NCBI RefSeq assembly: GCF_005048265.1
Contig: NZ_SUNH01000008.1
Coordinates: forward strand, 124,001-188,000
Source of the DNA: Paracoccus hibiscisoli
GTDB taxonomy: Bacteria; Pseudomonadota; Alphaproteobacteria; Rhodobacterales; Rhodobacteraceae
Length of the DNA: 64,000 nt
Direction of reading: 5' to 3'
Shown piece after piece: positions 28,841-37,301 of the stretch. Both the position numbers and the translations under genes were made by a program. Within the stretch, counting starts at the first letter, position 1. Each line of letters opens with the position of its first letter. The notes under the pieces were generated by a model. The model worked only from the letters and a program-made list of their open reading frames with translations. It had not been told where the DNA came from and ran no database searches.

Positions 28841-29844
28841 AGCGCGCGCAGCCGCTGGCGGCGCACGATCCAGATGAACACGGGCGCGCCGATCAGCGCG
28901 GTGACGATGCCGACCTCCAGCTCGCTTGGGCGGGCCAGGATGCGGCCCGTGATGTCCGAGGCCAGCAGCAGCCCCGCCCCGCCCACCGCCGAGGCCGGCA
29001 GCAGCCAGCGATGATCCACCCCCAGCAGCAGCCGGCAGACATGCGGCACGACCAGCCCGACAAAGCCGATCGGCCCGCAAACCGCCGTCGCCGCCCCACA
29101 CAGCAGGATCGCACCCAGGGAGGCGCCCGCACGCGCCAGCGCGACCTTTTCCCCAAGGCCCGCGGCCAGGTCGTCGCCCAGGGCCAGAAGGTTCAGCTTG
29201 CGTGCCGACAGCAGCGCCAGCACCAGCCCCGCCCCCAGAAACGGCAGCACCAGCAGCGTCCAGTCCAGCGTCGCGCCGCCCACGCCGCCCACCTGCCACG
29301 ACTGCACGCCCCCGGCGATATCCGCGCGCGGCAGCACCACCGCCAGGGTCAGCGACGACAGCGCGACCGAGGTCGCAGCCCCCGCCAACGCCAGCTTCAG
29401 CGGCGTGGCCCCGCCCCGCCCGATCGAGCCGACCGCATAGACGAAGGCCGCCGTCAGCCCTGCCCCCAGGATCGCCAGCCAGATATAGCTCGACGCCGCG
29501 CCGATCCCGAACCACGCGATTCCGATGACGACCGCCAGCGCGGCGCCGTTGTTGATGCCCAGGATGCCGGGATCGGCCAGCGGGTTGCGCGTCACCCCCT
29601 GCAGGATCGCCCCCGACAGGCCAAGCGCCGCTCCGGCCAGCACCGCCAGCAGCGTGCGCGGGACGCGCAGCCCGGCGGCGGCCTAGCCAATCGTCTCGGT
29701 GCGCCCGGCCAGCCCGCCCAGCACCTCGGCCAAGCCAAGGGACCGCGTCCCGACCGCGATGGACAGGACCGCCAGCAGGCACACCACGGCCAGGGCGCCC
29801 AGCAGGATGGCGCCACGCGGAACGGGGGTAGGGCGGGCGGTCAT
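28837..29844 (-). pseudogene. Iron-siderophore ABC permease (FecCD family) with an in-frame stop codon
   Basis: The gene would encode about 335 residues from the ATG at 29844, which overlaps the binding-protein stop (ATGA). Codon 54 is TAG (29683-29685) in an otherwise uninterrupted frame: AGRTETIG, stop, AAAGLRVPRTLLAVLAGAAL. Gln (CAG) is the simplest original codon. All later FecCD motifs are intact, including LSGAILQGVTRNPLADPGILG and CGPIGFVGLVVPHVCRLLLG. Possible outcomes are loss of function, weak readthrough, or restart downstream with loss of the first helix. Together with the frameshifted receptor next door it implies a decaying uptake system. Confidence 0.85.
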
Positions 29845-30827
29845 CGGACGGCGCGGGCTGCCTCGGCCAGCGGGCCGACGTAATCATCCAGCACCCAGGG
29901 GATCGACAGCGGCGTCGGATTGGCCCCGGTCCCCGTGGCATCATTGCCCAGCATCACCAGCGCCCCGGCGGCGACCGCGGGCATATGCGCGACCAGCGGA
30001 TCGGCCATCAGCCCGGCCCGCAGCTCTGGCCCGCCATAGGAGACGAAGATGTCCACATCGTCGAAACTGTCGATCAGCTCGGCGCTGGTTTCGCCGGAAT
30101 ACTGGCCGGGCCGGGTGGCGTCGCGGACGCTTTGCGGCATCGACAGACCCAGATCGGCAAAGAACTTCACCCGCGTGTCATTGGCTGAATAGAACCGGAT
30201 CACGCTCAGGTTGGTGGTGTCCAGATGGGTGATGAACATGGCCGATGTCCCGGCCAGCTCGGGATGCGCGGCGGCGGTGTCGGCGATCTGCGCCTCCAGC
30301 GCCGCGATCAGGGCCGCGCCCTCGGATGCCATACCCAGGCCTGCGGCGTTCAGTGTGATCACCTGGCGCCAATCGGTGGCCCAAGGGGCGTCCGGATAGG
30401 CCACGACCGGCGCGATCTGGCTGAGCGTGTCGTAATCGGCCTGGCTCAGCCCGGAATAGGCCGCCAGGATCACGTCCGGCGCGCTGGCGGCGACCGCCTC
30501 GAAATCGATGCCGTCGCCCTCGTCGAACAGCGGCGGGGCATCGGCGCCCAGCTCGTCCAGGCGGGCCTTGACCCAAGGCAGCAGGCCGTCGCCATCCTCG
30601 TCCCCGAACCCCACGGCGGCAAAGCCCACCGGCACGATGCCCAGGGCCAGCGGCACCTCGTGATTGGCCCAAGCCACCGTCGCCACGCGCTCGGGTCGCG
30701 CCGGGATCACGGTCTGGCCAAAGGCATGGTCGATGGTCAGGGGAAACGCGGTCTCGGCCCCCGCAGGGACGGTCGCACCGGCGATCAGGCAGGCTTGCAG
30801 CAGAACGGAGCGGAAGATCGAGGCCAT
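29841..30827 (-). CDS. Periplasmic iron-siderophore binding protein (FecB/FepB-like)
   Basis: This 328-residue protein has a signal peptide (ACLIAGATVPAGAE) and a periplasmic_binding_2 fold with ARPERVATVAWANHEVPLALGIVPVGF, DFEAVAASAPDVILAAYSGL and a long linking helix. These features mark class III binding proteins that deliver ferric siderophores to FecCD permeases. Acidic stretches (GDEDGDG) could lie at the cleft. It opens the four-gene transport operon and is divergent from the PNPOx-like gene, so the roughly 118-base gap at 30828-30945 holds both promoters. I could not place an iron-regulator box there with confidence. Confidence 0.9.
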   Translation of the reverse strand: MASIFRSVLLQACLIAGATVPAGAETAFPLTIDHAFGQTVIPARPERVATVAWANHEVPLALGIVPVGFAAVGFGDEDGDGLLPWVKARLDELGADAPPLFDEGDGIDFEAVAASAPDVILAAYSGLSQADYDTLSQIAPVVAYPDAPWATDWRQVITLNAAGLGMASEGAALIAALEAQIADTAAAHPELAGTSAMFITHLDTTNLSVIRFYSANDTRVKFFADLGLSMPQSVRDATRPGQYSGETSAELIDSFDDVDIFVSYGGPELRAGLMADPLVAHMPAVAAGALVMLGNDATGTGANPTPLSIPWVLDDYVGPLAEAARAVR

Positions 30828-30945
30828 CGCGATTACCTTATAGATTCAGTCGGGCTTGTCACGGCGCCTTGGGCTTGTCAACATGTCCGCGCGGCGCAGA
30901 CCCGGCGTGACGCATCACCGGCCCGCGCCAGCAAAGGAGACACCC

Positions 30946-31596
30946 ATGACCGACACCCGACTGAAGCCGGAATTCCTGGTCCGGGACGAGGCCGCGTTGC
31001 GCGCCCTGTTCCCCAAGGTCCACGATCTGGCCCTGCGCAAATGCCTGGACCGGCTGGACCCCCATGCGCGCGATTTCATCGCCCGCGCGCCGTTCCTGTG
31101 CATCGGCACGCAGACACCGGACGGCATGGCCGATGTCAGCCCGCGCGGCGATCCGCCAGGCTTCGTCACGGTGCTGGACGACAAGACGCTGCTGATTCCC
31201 GACCGGCCCGGCAACAACCGGCTGGACAGCCTGTCGAATCTGATCGCCAACCCGGTCGTCGGCCTGCTGTTCCTGATCCCCGGTTTTGACGAGACCCTGC
31301 GGGTCAACGGGCGTGCCGCCCTGACGCGAGATCCCAATCTGCTGCGGATGATGGCGGTCAATGACCGGGCCCCCAGGCTGGCCATCGCCGTCACCGTCGA
31401 TGAGGTCTTTCTGCATTGTGCCAAGGCCCTGCGCCGATCCCGGCTGTGGGACCCCGCGCACCATCAGGACCGGGCGCAGATGCCGACCCTGACACGGATC
31501 ATCCTCGATCAGACCGCGGCCCCGCCGCAGGACCCGGCCGAGATGGCGCGTCTGGATGCCGGTCTGGAACAGGCCTATCGCGACTCCATGTATTGA
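30946..31596 (+). CDS. Pyridoxamine 5'-phosphate oxidase family protein (MSMEG_1061-like)
   Basis: This 216-residue flavin-binding split-barrel protein contains LCIGTQTPDGMADVSPRGDPPGFV and LLIPDRPGNNRLDSLSNLI, the core of the FMN-dependent PNPOx-like subgroup often found beside siderophore genes. C-terminal VFLHCAKALRRSRLWDP is also typical. The ATG has an AAAGGAGA site seven bases upstream. Its divergence from the siderophore importer and proximity to the siderophore-interacting reductase suggest a part in siderophore or iron redox handling, which is inference; the family has varied reductase activities. Confidence 0.85.
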   Translation: MTDTRLKPEFLVRDEAALRALFPKVHDLALRKCLDRLDPHARDFIARAPFLCIGTQTPDGMADVSPRGDPPGFVTVLDDKTLLIPDRPGNNRLDSLSNLIANPVVGLLFLIPGFDETLRVNGRAALTRDPNLLRMMAVNDRAPRLAIAVTVDEVFLHCAKALRRSRLWDPAHHQDRAQMPTLTRIILDQTAAPPQDPAEMARLDAGLEQAYRDSMY

Positions 31597-31712
31597 CCGC
31601 ACGGTGCGGCACCCGATCCCTGCGATATTGCCCATGCCGCCGCCATCGGCTAGAGGCGGGCGCAGCCAGGCCCGTGCCGCAGCCAAAGAAACCTCTGACC
31701 CGAGAGACCTTG

Positions 31713-32789
31713 ATGCTGCATGCGCAAACCCGGCTTTCCCATCCCGACGGCGTCCGCGCCATGGCCCAGTTCGCCGCGGACCATTCGGAATACATCTTCG
31801 GCGGCCCGGACGGCCCCTGGGACATGCCGCTGTCCCTGGGCCGCCTGCGGGTGCATCGCGACGGCGACGGGCTGGCCGTCCTGGCCGATGGGGTCAACCC
31901 GATCGGCCTCAGCTATATCAAGCTGATCTTCGTCGATCACATCCGCGAATATCTGGCGCAAGAGGTCGAGTTCCAGTGGCAGGGCGACGGTCAGACCGAA
32001 GGTCTGCCGCCCTTCTTCCGGCAGGCCACGGTGACCGCATCGCGCCGCGTGACCCCCGCGGTCCAGCGCGTCACCCTGGCCGTGCCCGACCTGCAGGCCC
32101 TGCCCATGGACGAGCTGCATGTCCGCCTGCTTTTGCCCCTGCGGAACCGCCGCGCGGACCTGCCGCCGGTCTGGCCGGTGCTGACGGCCAGTGGCGCGCT
32201 CAGCTTTCCCAAGGACGACGATGCGCTTATGGTGCGGGTCTATACGATCCGCACCGTCGATCTGGCGCGCGGCCAGCTCGAGATCGACTTTGTGCTGCAT
32301 CAGACCGACGCCGATTCGGCGGCCAACTGGGCCGCGTCCTGCCGTCCCGGCGATGTGGCGGGCCTGCTGGGTCCGGGGGGCGGCCCGCTGCCCGCGGCGC
32401 CGCATCTGCTGTTGCTGGGGGACGAGACCGCCCTGCCCGCCATCGCGCGCATCCTGGAATCAGTGCCCGACAGCACCCGGTGCGACACGATCATCGAGGT
32501 GGACGGCCCCGAGGACGAACAGACCCTGGCCCGCCCGGTCGAATGGCTGCACCGGCGCGGCGCGGAGCCCGGCACGACGGACCTGCTGGCCCAAGCCCTC
32601 GCCCGTCGTCAGCCGGTCGAGGGGATGTATGTCTGGGCGGGCTGCGAGTTCTCGGCCTTTCGCGCGCTGCGCCGCCATGTCCGCTCCGACTGGAAGCTGC
32701 CGCGCAACCGGCACATGATCACGGCCTATTGGCGGCGCGGCCTGGGCGGAGAGATCGCCGAGGAACCCCACCACACCCCGCCCTCCTGA
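31713..32789 (+). CDS. Siderophore-interacting protein with N-terminal DUF2218 domain
   Basis: This 358-residue cytoplasmic protein has an N-terminal DUF2218-like domain (about residues 1-95). An FAD-binding barrel (about 105-230, with VRVYTIRTVDLARGQLEIDFVLH) and a ViuB/SIP C-terminal domain (LLLLGDETALPAIARIL, then YVWAGCEFSAFRALRRHV and ending HMITAYWRRG) follow. These proteins reduce ferric siderophores with NAD(P)H or ferredoxin to release iron after import. The ATG at 31713 is preceded by GAGAGA. It follows the PNPOx-like gene on the same strand by 116 bases and is probably part of the same iron locus. Confidence 0.9.
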   Translation: MLHAQTRLSHPDGVRAMAQFAADHSEYIFGGPDGPWDMPLSLGRLRVHRDGDGLAVLADGVNPIGLSYIKLIFVDHIREYLAQEVEFQWQGDGQTEGLPPFFRQATVTASRRVTPAVQRVTLAVPDLQALPMDELHVRLLLPLRNRRADLPPVWPVLTASGALSFPKDDDALMVRVYTIRTVDLARGQLEIDFVLHQTDADSAANWAASCRPGDVAGLLGPGGGPLPAAPHLLLLGDETALPAIARILESVPDSTRCDTIIEVDGPEDEQTLARPVEWLHRRGAEPGTTDLLAQALARRQPVEGMYVWAGCEFSAFRALRRHVRSDWKLPRNRHMITAYWRRGLGGEIAEEPHHTPPS

Positions 32790-32837
32790 CGGGATCGCCG
32801 CTTCCCCGTTCGACGGGCCGGACAGCGGCAGGTGCGG

Positions 32838-33143
32838 TCAGCCCGTCGAACCGCCCCTGCCCGCGACCGGGAACATGTCCTCACCATATTGATGCAGCTT
32901 GACGTGATGCGTCCGGCACAGCCAGCGCACCTCCAACGGCCGTTCATAGCGGTCGTGATGCGCGTCCACGGTCGCCGCGCCGCAGACCTCGCACGGCGCC
33001 TTGGTCAGGCGCCCGGACGCCAGCGCCCGCCGCACCGCCAGATGGGCACTGTATTTCAACAGGTTGGCACGGCGCCAGTTGGTCTGGCGCGTGTCGCTGG
33101 TCAGCACGGGCGCGGCGGGGTCCGCGGGCGTCCTGTCTGTCAT
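32838..33143 (-). CDS. Small HNH-like zinc-finger protein
   Basis: This 101-residue protein centres on a four-ligand motif (PCEVCGAATVDAHHDRY, then WLCRTHHVKLHQYGE) that resembles the zinc-binding core of HNH proteins and of small plasmid/phage-encoded zinc fingers. Catalytic residues of an HNH nuclease are not clearly complete, so I do not call it an endonuclease. It lies at the edge of the replication/partition block, next to the DUF1612 protein. Confidence 0.6.
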   Translation of the reverse strand: MTDRTPADPAAPVLTSDTRQTNWRRANLLKYSAHLAVRRALASGRLTKAPCEVCGAATVDAHHDRYERPLEVRWLCRTHHVKLHQYGEDMFPVAGRGGSTG

Positions 33144-33210
33144 CGGGTCCTCCCTGCCGCATCCGTGTCGGGGCTCTGCGGGTGCCAGCCCGCGGCGTGG
33201 TGCTGGTCCA

Positions 33211-34191
33211 TCATACCGCCACCGTCCACAATCTGAACCGGCGATGACCGGTGACCTCGCGGATCAGACCCAGATCGGTCAGGCGCTTCAGCATGCGCTC
33301 TGCCGTCGGCCTGCTGACCCCGGCCCGCGCCTCCACCTCCATGGCCGAGACCAGCGGCCGCGCCGCCAGCACCGCGATGACCCGCGCGGCGTTGTCGCCC
33401 TTGATCGGGGCGGTGGCGCTGCGCGCCCGCGCGGACCAGTCGCGGATACGCTGGATCAGCGCGCGCCCCTCCTGCGCGCCGGCGCTCAGCGCCGCCAGAT
33501 GCGCGGCCAACCGGTCCGCAGGCGGGCCATAGCCCGTCCAGACCCGCCGCCCGTGCCGTCCCATGGGCACAAAGCGCACCCCCTCGGCCCCGATGGCCAT
33601 GTGCCGGGCGGACCAGATCGCAGGCTCGACCACATGCCCCGGGGACGACAACCCGGCCATGCGCCACAGCGCCAGGATCGCAGGCCCGCGCGCCAGGGGA
33701 TGCAGCGCCGCGAACCCGTCCGCCGTGTGAAGGAACTCGGCCGCAGCGGCGTCGAAATCGTCCCCCCGGGGCCGCAGATCCAGGCCGGGCACTGGCGCGT
33801 CATCGGCACTTGCGCGACGGTGCAGCCCCAGAAAGGCAGGAAGATCGGCCAGCGCCCCCTGCCCGTTCAGCCGTCGGATCGCCCATCGCGCCAGGCGCAC
33901 CGCCTCCGGGTCTGCGCGCGTGACCGCCTCCATCACCTCGCGGCCGATCTCGCCCTGCGCCAGCATCAGGCCCTGCGCGCGCAACATCGCCTCGACCTCG
34001 ATCAGCGCCAGGCGTTCGCGCGCGCCGGCAGCCTCGTCGGGCGACAAGGCGGCAATCGTCGCCTCCAGCCGCCCAAGATCACGGGCAGCCTCGGCAAGGC
34101 CGCGCCCTTGCTCCACCTGTGCCGCAAGCCACGGGGTGGGATCGGACAGAGACTGCGTGTGATCGATCGACCTACCCTCCTGCGAACCCAT
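33211..34191 (-). CDS. RHE_PE00001-type protein (DUF1612 with C-terminal HTH)
   Basis: This protein of about 326 residues combines a DUF1612-like region (about residues 120-230; FLHTADGFAALHPLARGPAILALWRMAGL) with a C-terminal winged-helix module (LVSAMEVEARAGVSRPTAERMLKRLTDLGLIREVTGHRRFRLW). This pairing is found in plasmid-borne proteins of rhizobia and Rhodobacteraceae, usually close to replication and partition genes; the function is unknown but DNA binding is likely. The start is uncertain: ATG 34191 has only a weak purine-rich site, and the frame stays open to a GTG at 34224. An inverted repeat just upstream may be its operator. Confidence 0.7.
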   Translation of the reverse strand: MGSQEGRSIDHTQSLSDPTPWLAAQVEQGRGLAEAARDLGRLEATIAALSPDEAAGARERLALIEVEAMLRAQGLMLAQGEIGREVMEAVTRADPEAVRLARWAIRRLNGQGALADLPAFLGLHRRASADDAPVPGLDLRPRGDDFDAAAAEFLHTADGFAALHPLARGPAILALWRMAGLSSPGHVVEPAIWSARHMAIGAEGVRFVPMGRHGRRVWTGYGPPADRLAAHLAALSAGAQEGRALIQRIRDWSARARSATAPIKGDNAARVIAVLAARPLVSAMEVEARAGVSRPTAERMLKRLTDLGLIREVTGHRRFRLWTVAV

Positions 34192-34216
34192 TTTCTTCTG
34201 ATGTGGTCCCTTGATT

Positions 34217-34244
34217 ATCGTCACAATACCTCAATTTTGACGAT
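34217..34244. promoter_or_regulatory. Inverted repeat upstream of the DUF1612/HTH gene
   Basis: ATCGTCA at 34217-34223 and TGACGAT at 34238-34244 are perfect complements with 14 AT-rich bases between them. It could be an operator for the HTH protein, perhaps autoregulatory. Confidence 0.35.
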
Positions 34245-34409
34245 CACAGAAGCCTTTCGAAGATGATCTTGAACCTGATCGATGGCGGCACAGCATTTCG
34301 CATCTGGCCCAACACGCAGCCTGCCGCTAAGAAGAATGGCCAGATATTAATCAAACTATTGCTTTTAAACGTTTTATTATCTCGCCCTAGCGACAACGCC
34401 AGCCCATAA

Positions 34410-34438
34410 GGCGACCGCCCTGCCCGCGGACGGTCGCC
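34410..34438 (-). terminator. Hairpin downstream of parB
   Basis: GGCGACCG at 34410-34417 pairs perfectly with CGGTCGCC at 34431-34438 across a 13-base loop, about 26 bases beyond the parB stop. A T-rich tail is weak (TTATGG on the minus strand), so termination efficiency is uncertain. Confidence 0.45.
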
Positions 34439-34446
34439 GTTACCCC

Positions 34447-34462
34447 CTTCCCCGCGGGGAAG
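34447..34462. repeat. 16-bp palindrome, parS-like copy 1
   Basis: CTTCCCCGCGGGGAAG is a perfect palindrome placed directly after the parB stop codon. Three further copies lie inside parB and parA. Confidence 0.65.
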
Positions 34463-34463
34463 A

Positions 34464-35561
34464 TCACTCGATCTGGTCCAACATCGCCGCGACGGCGGCC
34501 TCCAGCTTGCGGCGATCAACGGAGGAAAAATCGCGTGGCAGCCGGATCTCCAGGCGCCCGTTCGCCGCCGTGCATTTGGCGTTGCCCTGAGGCCTGCGCA
34601 GCTGGAATGTCGTCTTGGCCCTGGCAGTCGATGGTGTCGGCGCAGCCGGTGTCGAGGGCTTGCCCGCCGGCGTGACCTCGCCCTCCCCGGCATAGCGCCG
34701 CAGAACCCCCAGCTCATCCACGATCGACCGTGTGTCCCAACCCTTCAGCTCAGTCTTGATGGCCGCGGCCAGTCCCGGAACCTCGGTCAGACGCTGCGCC
34801 AAAGCCAGCCCCAGGGCGCGCGGAATCTCTTGCGGATAAAGCAGCGTCTCGCCCAAGCGTTCGACCAGCGGAATGAAGTTCCGGATATAGCTCCGCTTCT
34901 GATAGCCCGCGGACTTGAACAACAGCGCCACCGCCTTGTCGGCATCCGTCTCGGCCGTCAGCGGGTCCATCGCGTAATGCACCGCCAGCTGCGCCATCTC
35001 GGCGAACGAGATGTCCTTGCGCACCAGATTCTCGTCGACCATGCGCCGATACAGATTATCCAGCGCATCGCCCCGCGCGGCGATGCCCGCCGGAATCCGG
35101 CCCCATGCCTCGGTGTCGCCCGTCTCCTCCAGCAGCTGTCGATAGGCGGACAGACGGCGATACCCCTGGATCAGCTCATAGCGCCCATCGGCGCCGGGCT
35201 CGACCCGGATCGGGTTCGACAGGCCGACCTCGCGGATCGACGACACCAGCTCGGCCAGTTCGAAATCCGCGACCGGGCGGCGGTCGCGGATCAGCTTTTG
35301 CGTGTCGATCAGGTCCAGGGCGATCAGGTCGGTGATCAGCCCTGCCCGCTTCAGCCGGACATGCTCCTGCGCCAGGGCGTCGTTCTCCTGCCGGATCTGC
35401 GCCTCGATCTGCGCACGGTCGCGTGACGAGGCGACGGTCTCGTTGATGGCGGCGGCCATGGGACCGCGGCGCTGGTCGACCTTCCCCGCGGGGAAGTCGG
35501 CCCCTTCGGCGGCATCCTCGGCCGGGATATCGATGTCGAACATGCGGCGCTTGCGGCTCAT
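34464..35561 (-). CDS. parB: Plasmid partition protein ParB
   Basis: This 365-residue DNA-binding partition protein has a ParB N-terminal nuclease-like domain (about residues 85-180: PVADFELAELVSSIREVGLSNPIRV, then the ParB box ELIQGYRRLSAYRQL) and a KorB-like helix-turn-helix region (VRKDISFAEMAQLAVHY). A basic linker and a C-terminal dimerisation segment complete it. It would bind parS sites and spread or slide as a CTP-dependent clamp, with ParA moving the complex. The ATG overlaps the parA stop by four bases (ATGA). One copy of the 16-bp palindrome is embedded at 35481-35496, where it encodes FPAGK. Confidence 0.9.
   Translation of the reverse strand: MSRKRRMFDIDIPAEDAAEGADFPAGKVDQRRGPMAAAINETVASSRDRAQIEAQIRQENDALAQEHVRLKRAGLITDLIALDLIDTQKLIRDRRPVADFELAELVSSIREVGLSNPIRVEPGADGRYELIQGYRRLSAYRQLLEETGDTEAWGRIPAGIAARGDALDNLYRRMVDENLVRKDISFAEMAQLAVHYAMDPLTAETDADKAVALLFKSAGYQKRSYIRNFIPLVERLGETLLYPQEIPRALGLALAQRLTEVPGLAAAIKTELKGWDTRSIVDELGVLRRYAGEGEVTPAGKPSTPAAPTPSTARAKTTFQLRRPQGNAKCTAANGRLEIRLPRDFSSVDRRKLEAAVAAMLDQIE
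35481..35496. repeat. 16-bp palindrome, parS-like copy 2 (inside parB)
   Basis: A perfect CTTCCCCGCGGGGAAG copy lies within the 5' part of the parB coding region. Confidence 0.65.
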
Positions 35562-36862
35562 GCGGCGTCCTCCAGCTGGGTCCAGGCCGTCAGCACATGA
35601 CCGCGAAATTCCTCATAGGCCTGATCAAAGGTCGCCCTGGCCCGCCGCCAGGTGCCGCGGGTCATCTCACGATAGTCGATCTCATAGATCGAGCTGAGGA
35701 ACCGACCCGACTGCTCGACCGCGCGCGTCAGCTCGATCGGGTGCTGGGCAAGGCGGTCGCCAAAGACCTGGCGGAAGGCGCCGAACATCGCCTGATGCAG
35801 CTCGTTCGATGGCTCGAACCGGGTCATCAGGAATCGGACATCGGCAAAGGTCTTGGGCAGGGCGATCTTCCCCGTGGGGAAGTTTTCAAAGCCGTGCGAC
35901 AGATCCTCCAGCGCCTCGGCCAGCTGGCCGATGAAGCTGGTGGTCGAATCGTATTCCCAGTAGCCGGGCCCCGAGGGGATATAGAGCATGTCTGCGGCAA
36001 AGACCGCGTTCATCGACTGATAGCCGATCGCAGGCGGGCAATCGAACAGGATCAGGTCGTAGGCATCGTCAGCCAGACTGTCCAGGAACCGAGACACGGC
36101 CCCGAAGAAGGTCCATTCCGGGTTGAGGTGGCGATACTGGGCGCTGGCGAACTCCACGAAGGCCGCGTTGGCGCAGCTGGGCACGATGTCGATGGTCGAC
36201 CAGGCCGTGGGCTTGATGAAGTCGGCAGCCCGCAGAGAGCCCAGGCCCATGTCGCGGATCGTGGCGGGCAGCTTGCGGTGGGGCAGGGTGGTTCCCGACT
36301 CGGCGCCCGCCGATGCCGCGTTCATGCGGTCGGTCTCGCGCTCAAGGTCGCGGGCCATGATCCCCCAGACCGTGTGATCCTCGCCGACATCCGACAGACC
36401 CATGGAGTGGGACAGAGTCGCCTGCGGGTCGAAATCCACAACCAGAACACGATAGCCGTCCAGCGCCGCCGCCTGCGCAAAGTGTAGCGCCACCGTCGAC
36501 TTGCCTGCGCCACCCTTGAAGTTAGCAATGGCCGCCCGAAACGCGCGCTTGCCCTCGGGGCGCGGCGGCATGAGCGATTTCTTGTTGATACGGATGCGGC
36601 GGCGCAGCTCGTTGACCTCGTCCAGGCTGAACCAGCGCTGACGCCCATCCTCCTCGACTTCCCCGAGGGGAAGGTTCGGATCGGCCGCCAGCTTACCCCG
36701 AAAGGTCGACTGATTGATGCGGAAGATCAGCTCGGACACCTCCCAGGAGGAGAAGCGGCGGAGCGTCTTCTCATTGGCCGGGCTAAAGGTCTGGCGGCGG
36801 ATCCAGCCCTGCATCTTCAGGGACTGACTTTGCAGCCGCGCGAGGTCCTGATGGGTGTACAT
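35558..36862 (-). CDS. parA: Plasmid partition ATPase ParA
   Basis: This 434-residue type Ia ParA has an N-terminal DNA-binding extension with a MerR-like HTH (about residues 30-95: RRFSSWEVSELIFRINQSTFRG, then RQRWFSLDEVNELR). The deviant Walker A KGGAGKST is at 116-123, Walker A' VLVVDFDPQATLS and the B motif DLILFDCPPAIGYQ follow. The N-terminal HTH form usually represses its own promoter and drives plasmid segregation with ParB. I chose the ATG at 36862; an upstream ATG within the open frame has a weaker site. An inverted repeat in the upstream region is a plausible operator. Two of the four 16-bp palindromes lie in this gene. Confidence 0.92.
   Translation of the reverse strand: MYTHQDLARLQSQSLKMQGWIRRQTFSPANEKTLRRFSSWEVSELIFRINQSTFRGKLAADPNLPLGEVEEDGRQRWFSLDEVNELRRRIRINKKSLMPPRPEGKRAFRAAIANFKGGAGKSTVALHFAQAAALDGYRVLVVDFDPQATLSHSMGLSDVGEDHTVWGIMARDLERETDRMNAASAGAESGTTLPHRKLPATIRDMGLGSLRAADFIKPTAWSTIDIVPSCANAAFVEFASAQYRHLNPEWTFFGAVSRFLDSLADDAYDLILFDCPPAIGYQSMNAVFAADMLYIPSGPGYWEYDSTTSFIGQLAEALEDLSHGFENFPTGKIALPKTFADVRFLMTRFEPSNELHQAMFGAFRQVFGDRLAQHPIELTRAVEQSGRFLSSIYEIDYREMTRGTWRRARATFDQAYEEFRGHVLTAWTQLEDAA
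35867..35882. repeat. 16-bp palindrome, parS-like copy 3 (inside parA)
   Basis: CTTCCCCGTGGGGAAG differs from the perfect palindrome at one central base; it encodes FPTGK in ParA. Confidence 0.6.
36658..36673. repeat. 16-bp palindrome, parS-like copy 4 (inside parA)
   Basis: CTTCCCCGAGGGGAAG has the same arms with a changed central base. It is read in a different frame from copy 3, so conservation is at DNA level. Confidence 0.6.
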
Positions 36863-37301
36863 AGTATGCCTGTTCTCCGGAACGCTAATCATCGTCAGTT
36901 TCCCGTTTACGCCGGATTTGCGTCTTTGGCAAAACAGTTGTTCACTCAAGGACGCAAATTGGACGCAGAATACCCGATCTGCGAATCGCCCGCGCCACCA
37001 GGCGGCACCGCCTGACCAATGACCGCGCCCGATTGCGAATAAATCAGGGACGCCCGCAGCCCCTCCGCCCTAAAATAGGGGACATTCGTGGAGAACAGAG
37101 GGACATCCTAGACGTCCCCGTATACCAATGATACCTGATTTCAAACATGCAAGACAAAGACGATGCCCGTGGCAACCGGTTCTGTCTTGACAGGATCGCC
37201 CATCAGGACGCTAATGGAACAAAGATGGCCAAAGGCGTTGGGCGAATCGCAAAACCCGACGCTGCAGCGGAGACAACCGCGCCGCCAATGCAGGAGCAGA
37301 G
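36863..37301. other. Putative replication origin / control region between parA and the DnaA-like replicase gene
   Basis: This 439-base divergent region has no gene but much symmetry. ATTTGCGTC (36916-36924) and GACGCAAAT (36951-36959) are perfect inverted copies, with a further GACGCA at 36962-36967. A 19-bp imperfect palindrome GGGACATCCTAGACGTCCC spans 37100-37118. The related AGGGGACATTC at about 37076-37086 gives an iteron-like series. A GTATAC/ATAC-containing AT-richer segment follows. The layout (parA operator on the left, initiator gene on the right) matches origins of DnaA-like plasmids in Rhodobacteraceae. Confidence 0.55.

Noticed and set aside
32838-33143. HNH endonuclease call for the zinc-finger protein
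   Set aside because: The Cys/His zinc ligands are present but a full HNH catalytic pattern is not evident, so only a zinc-finger call was kept.
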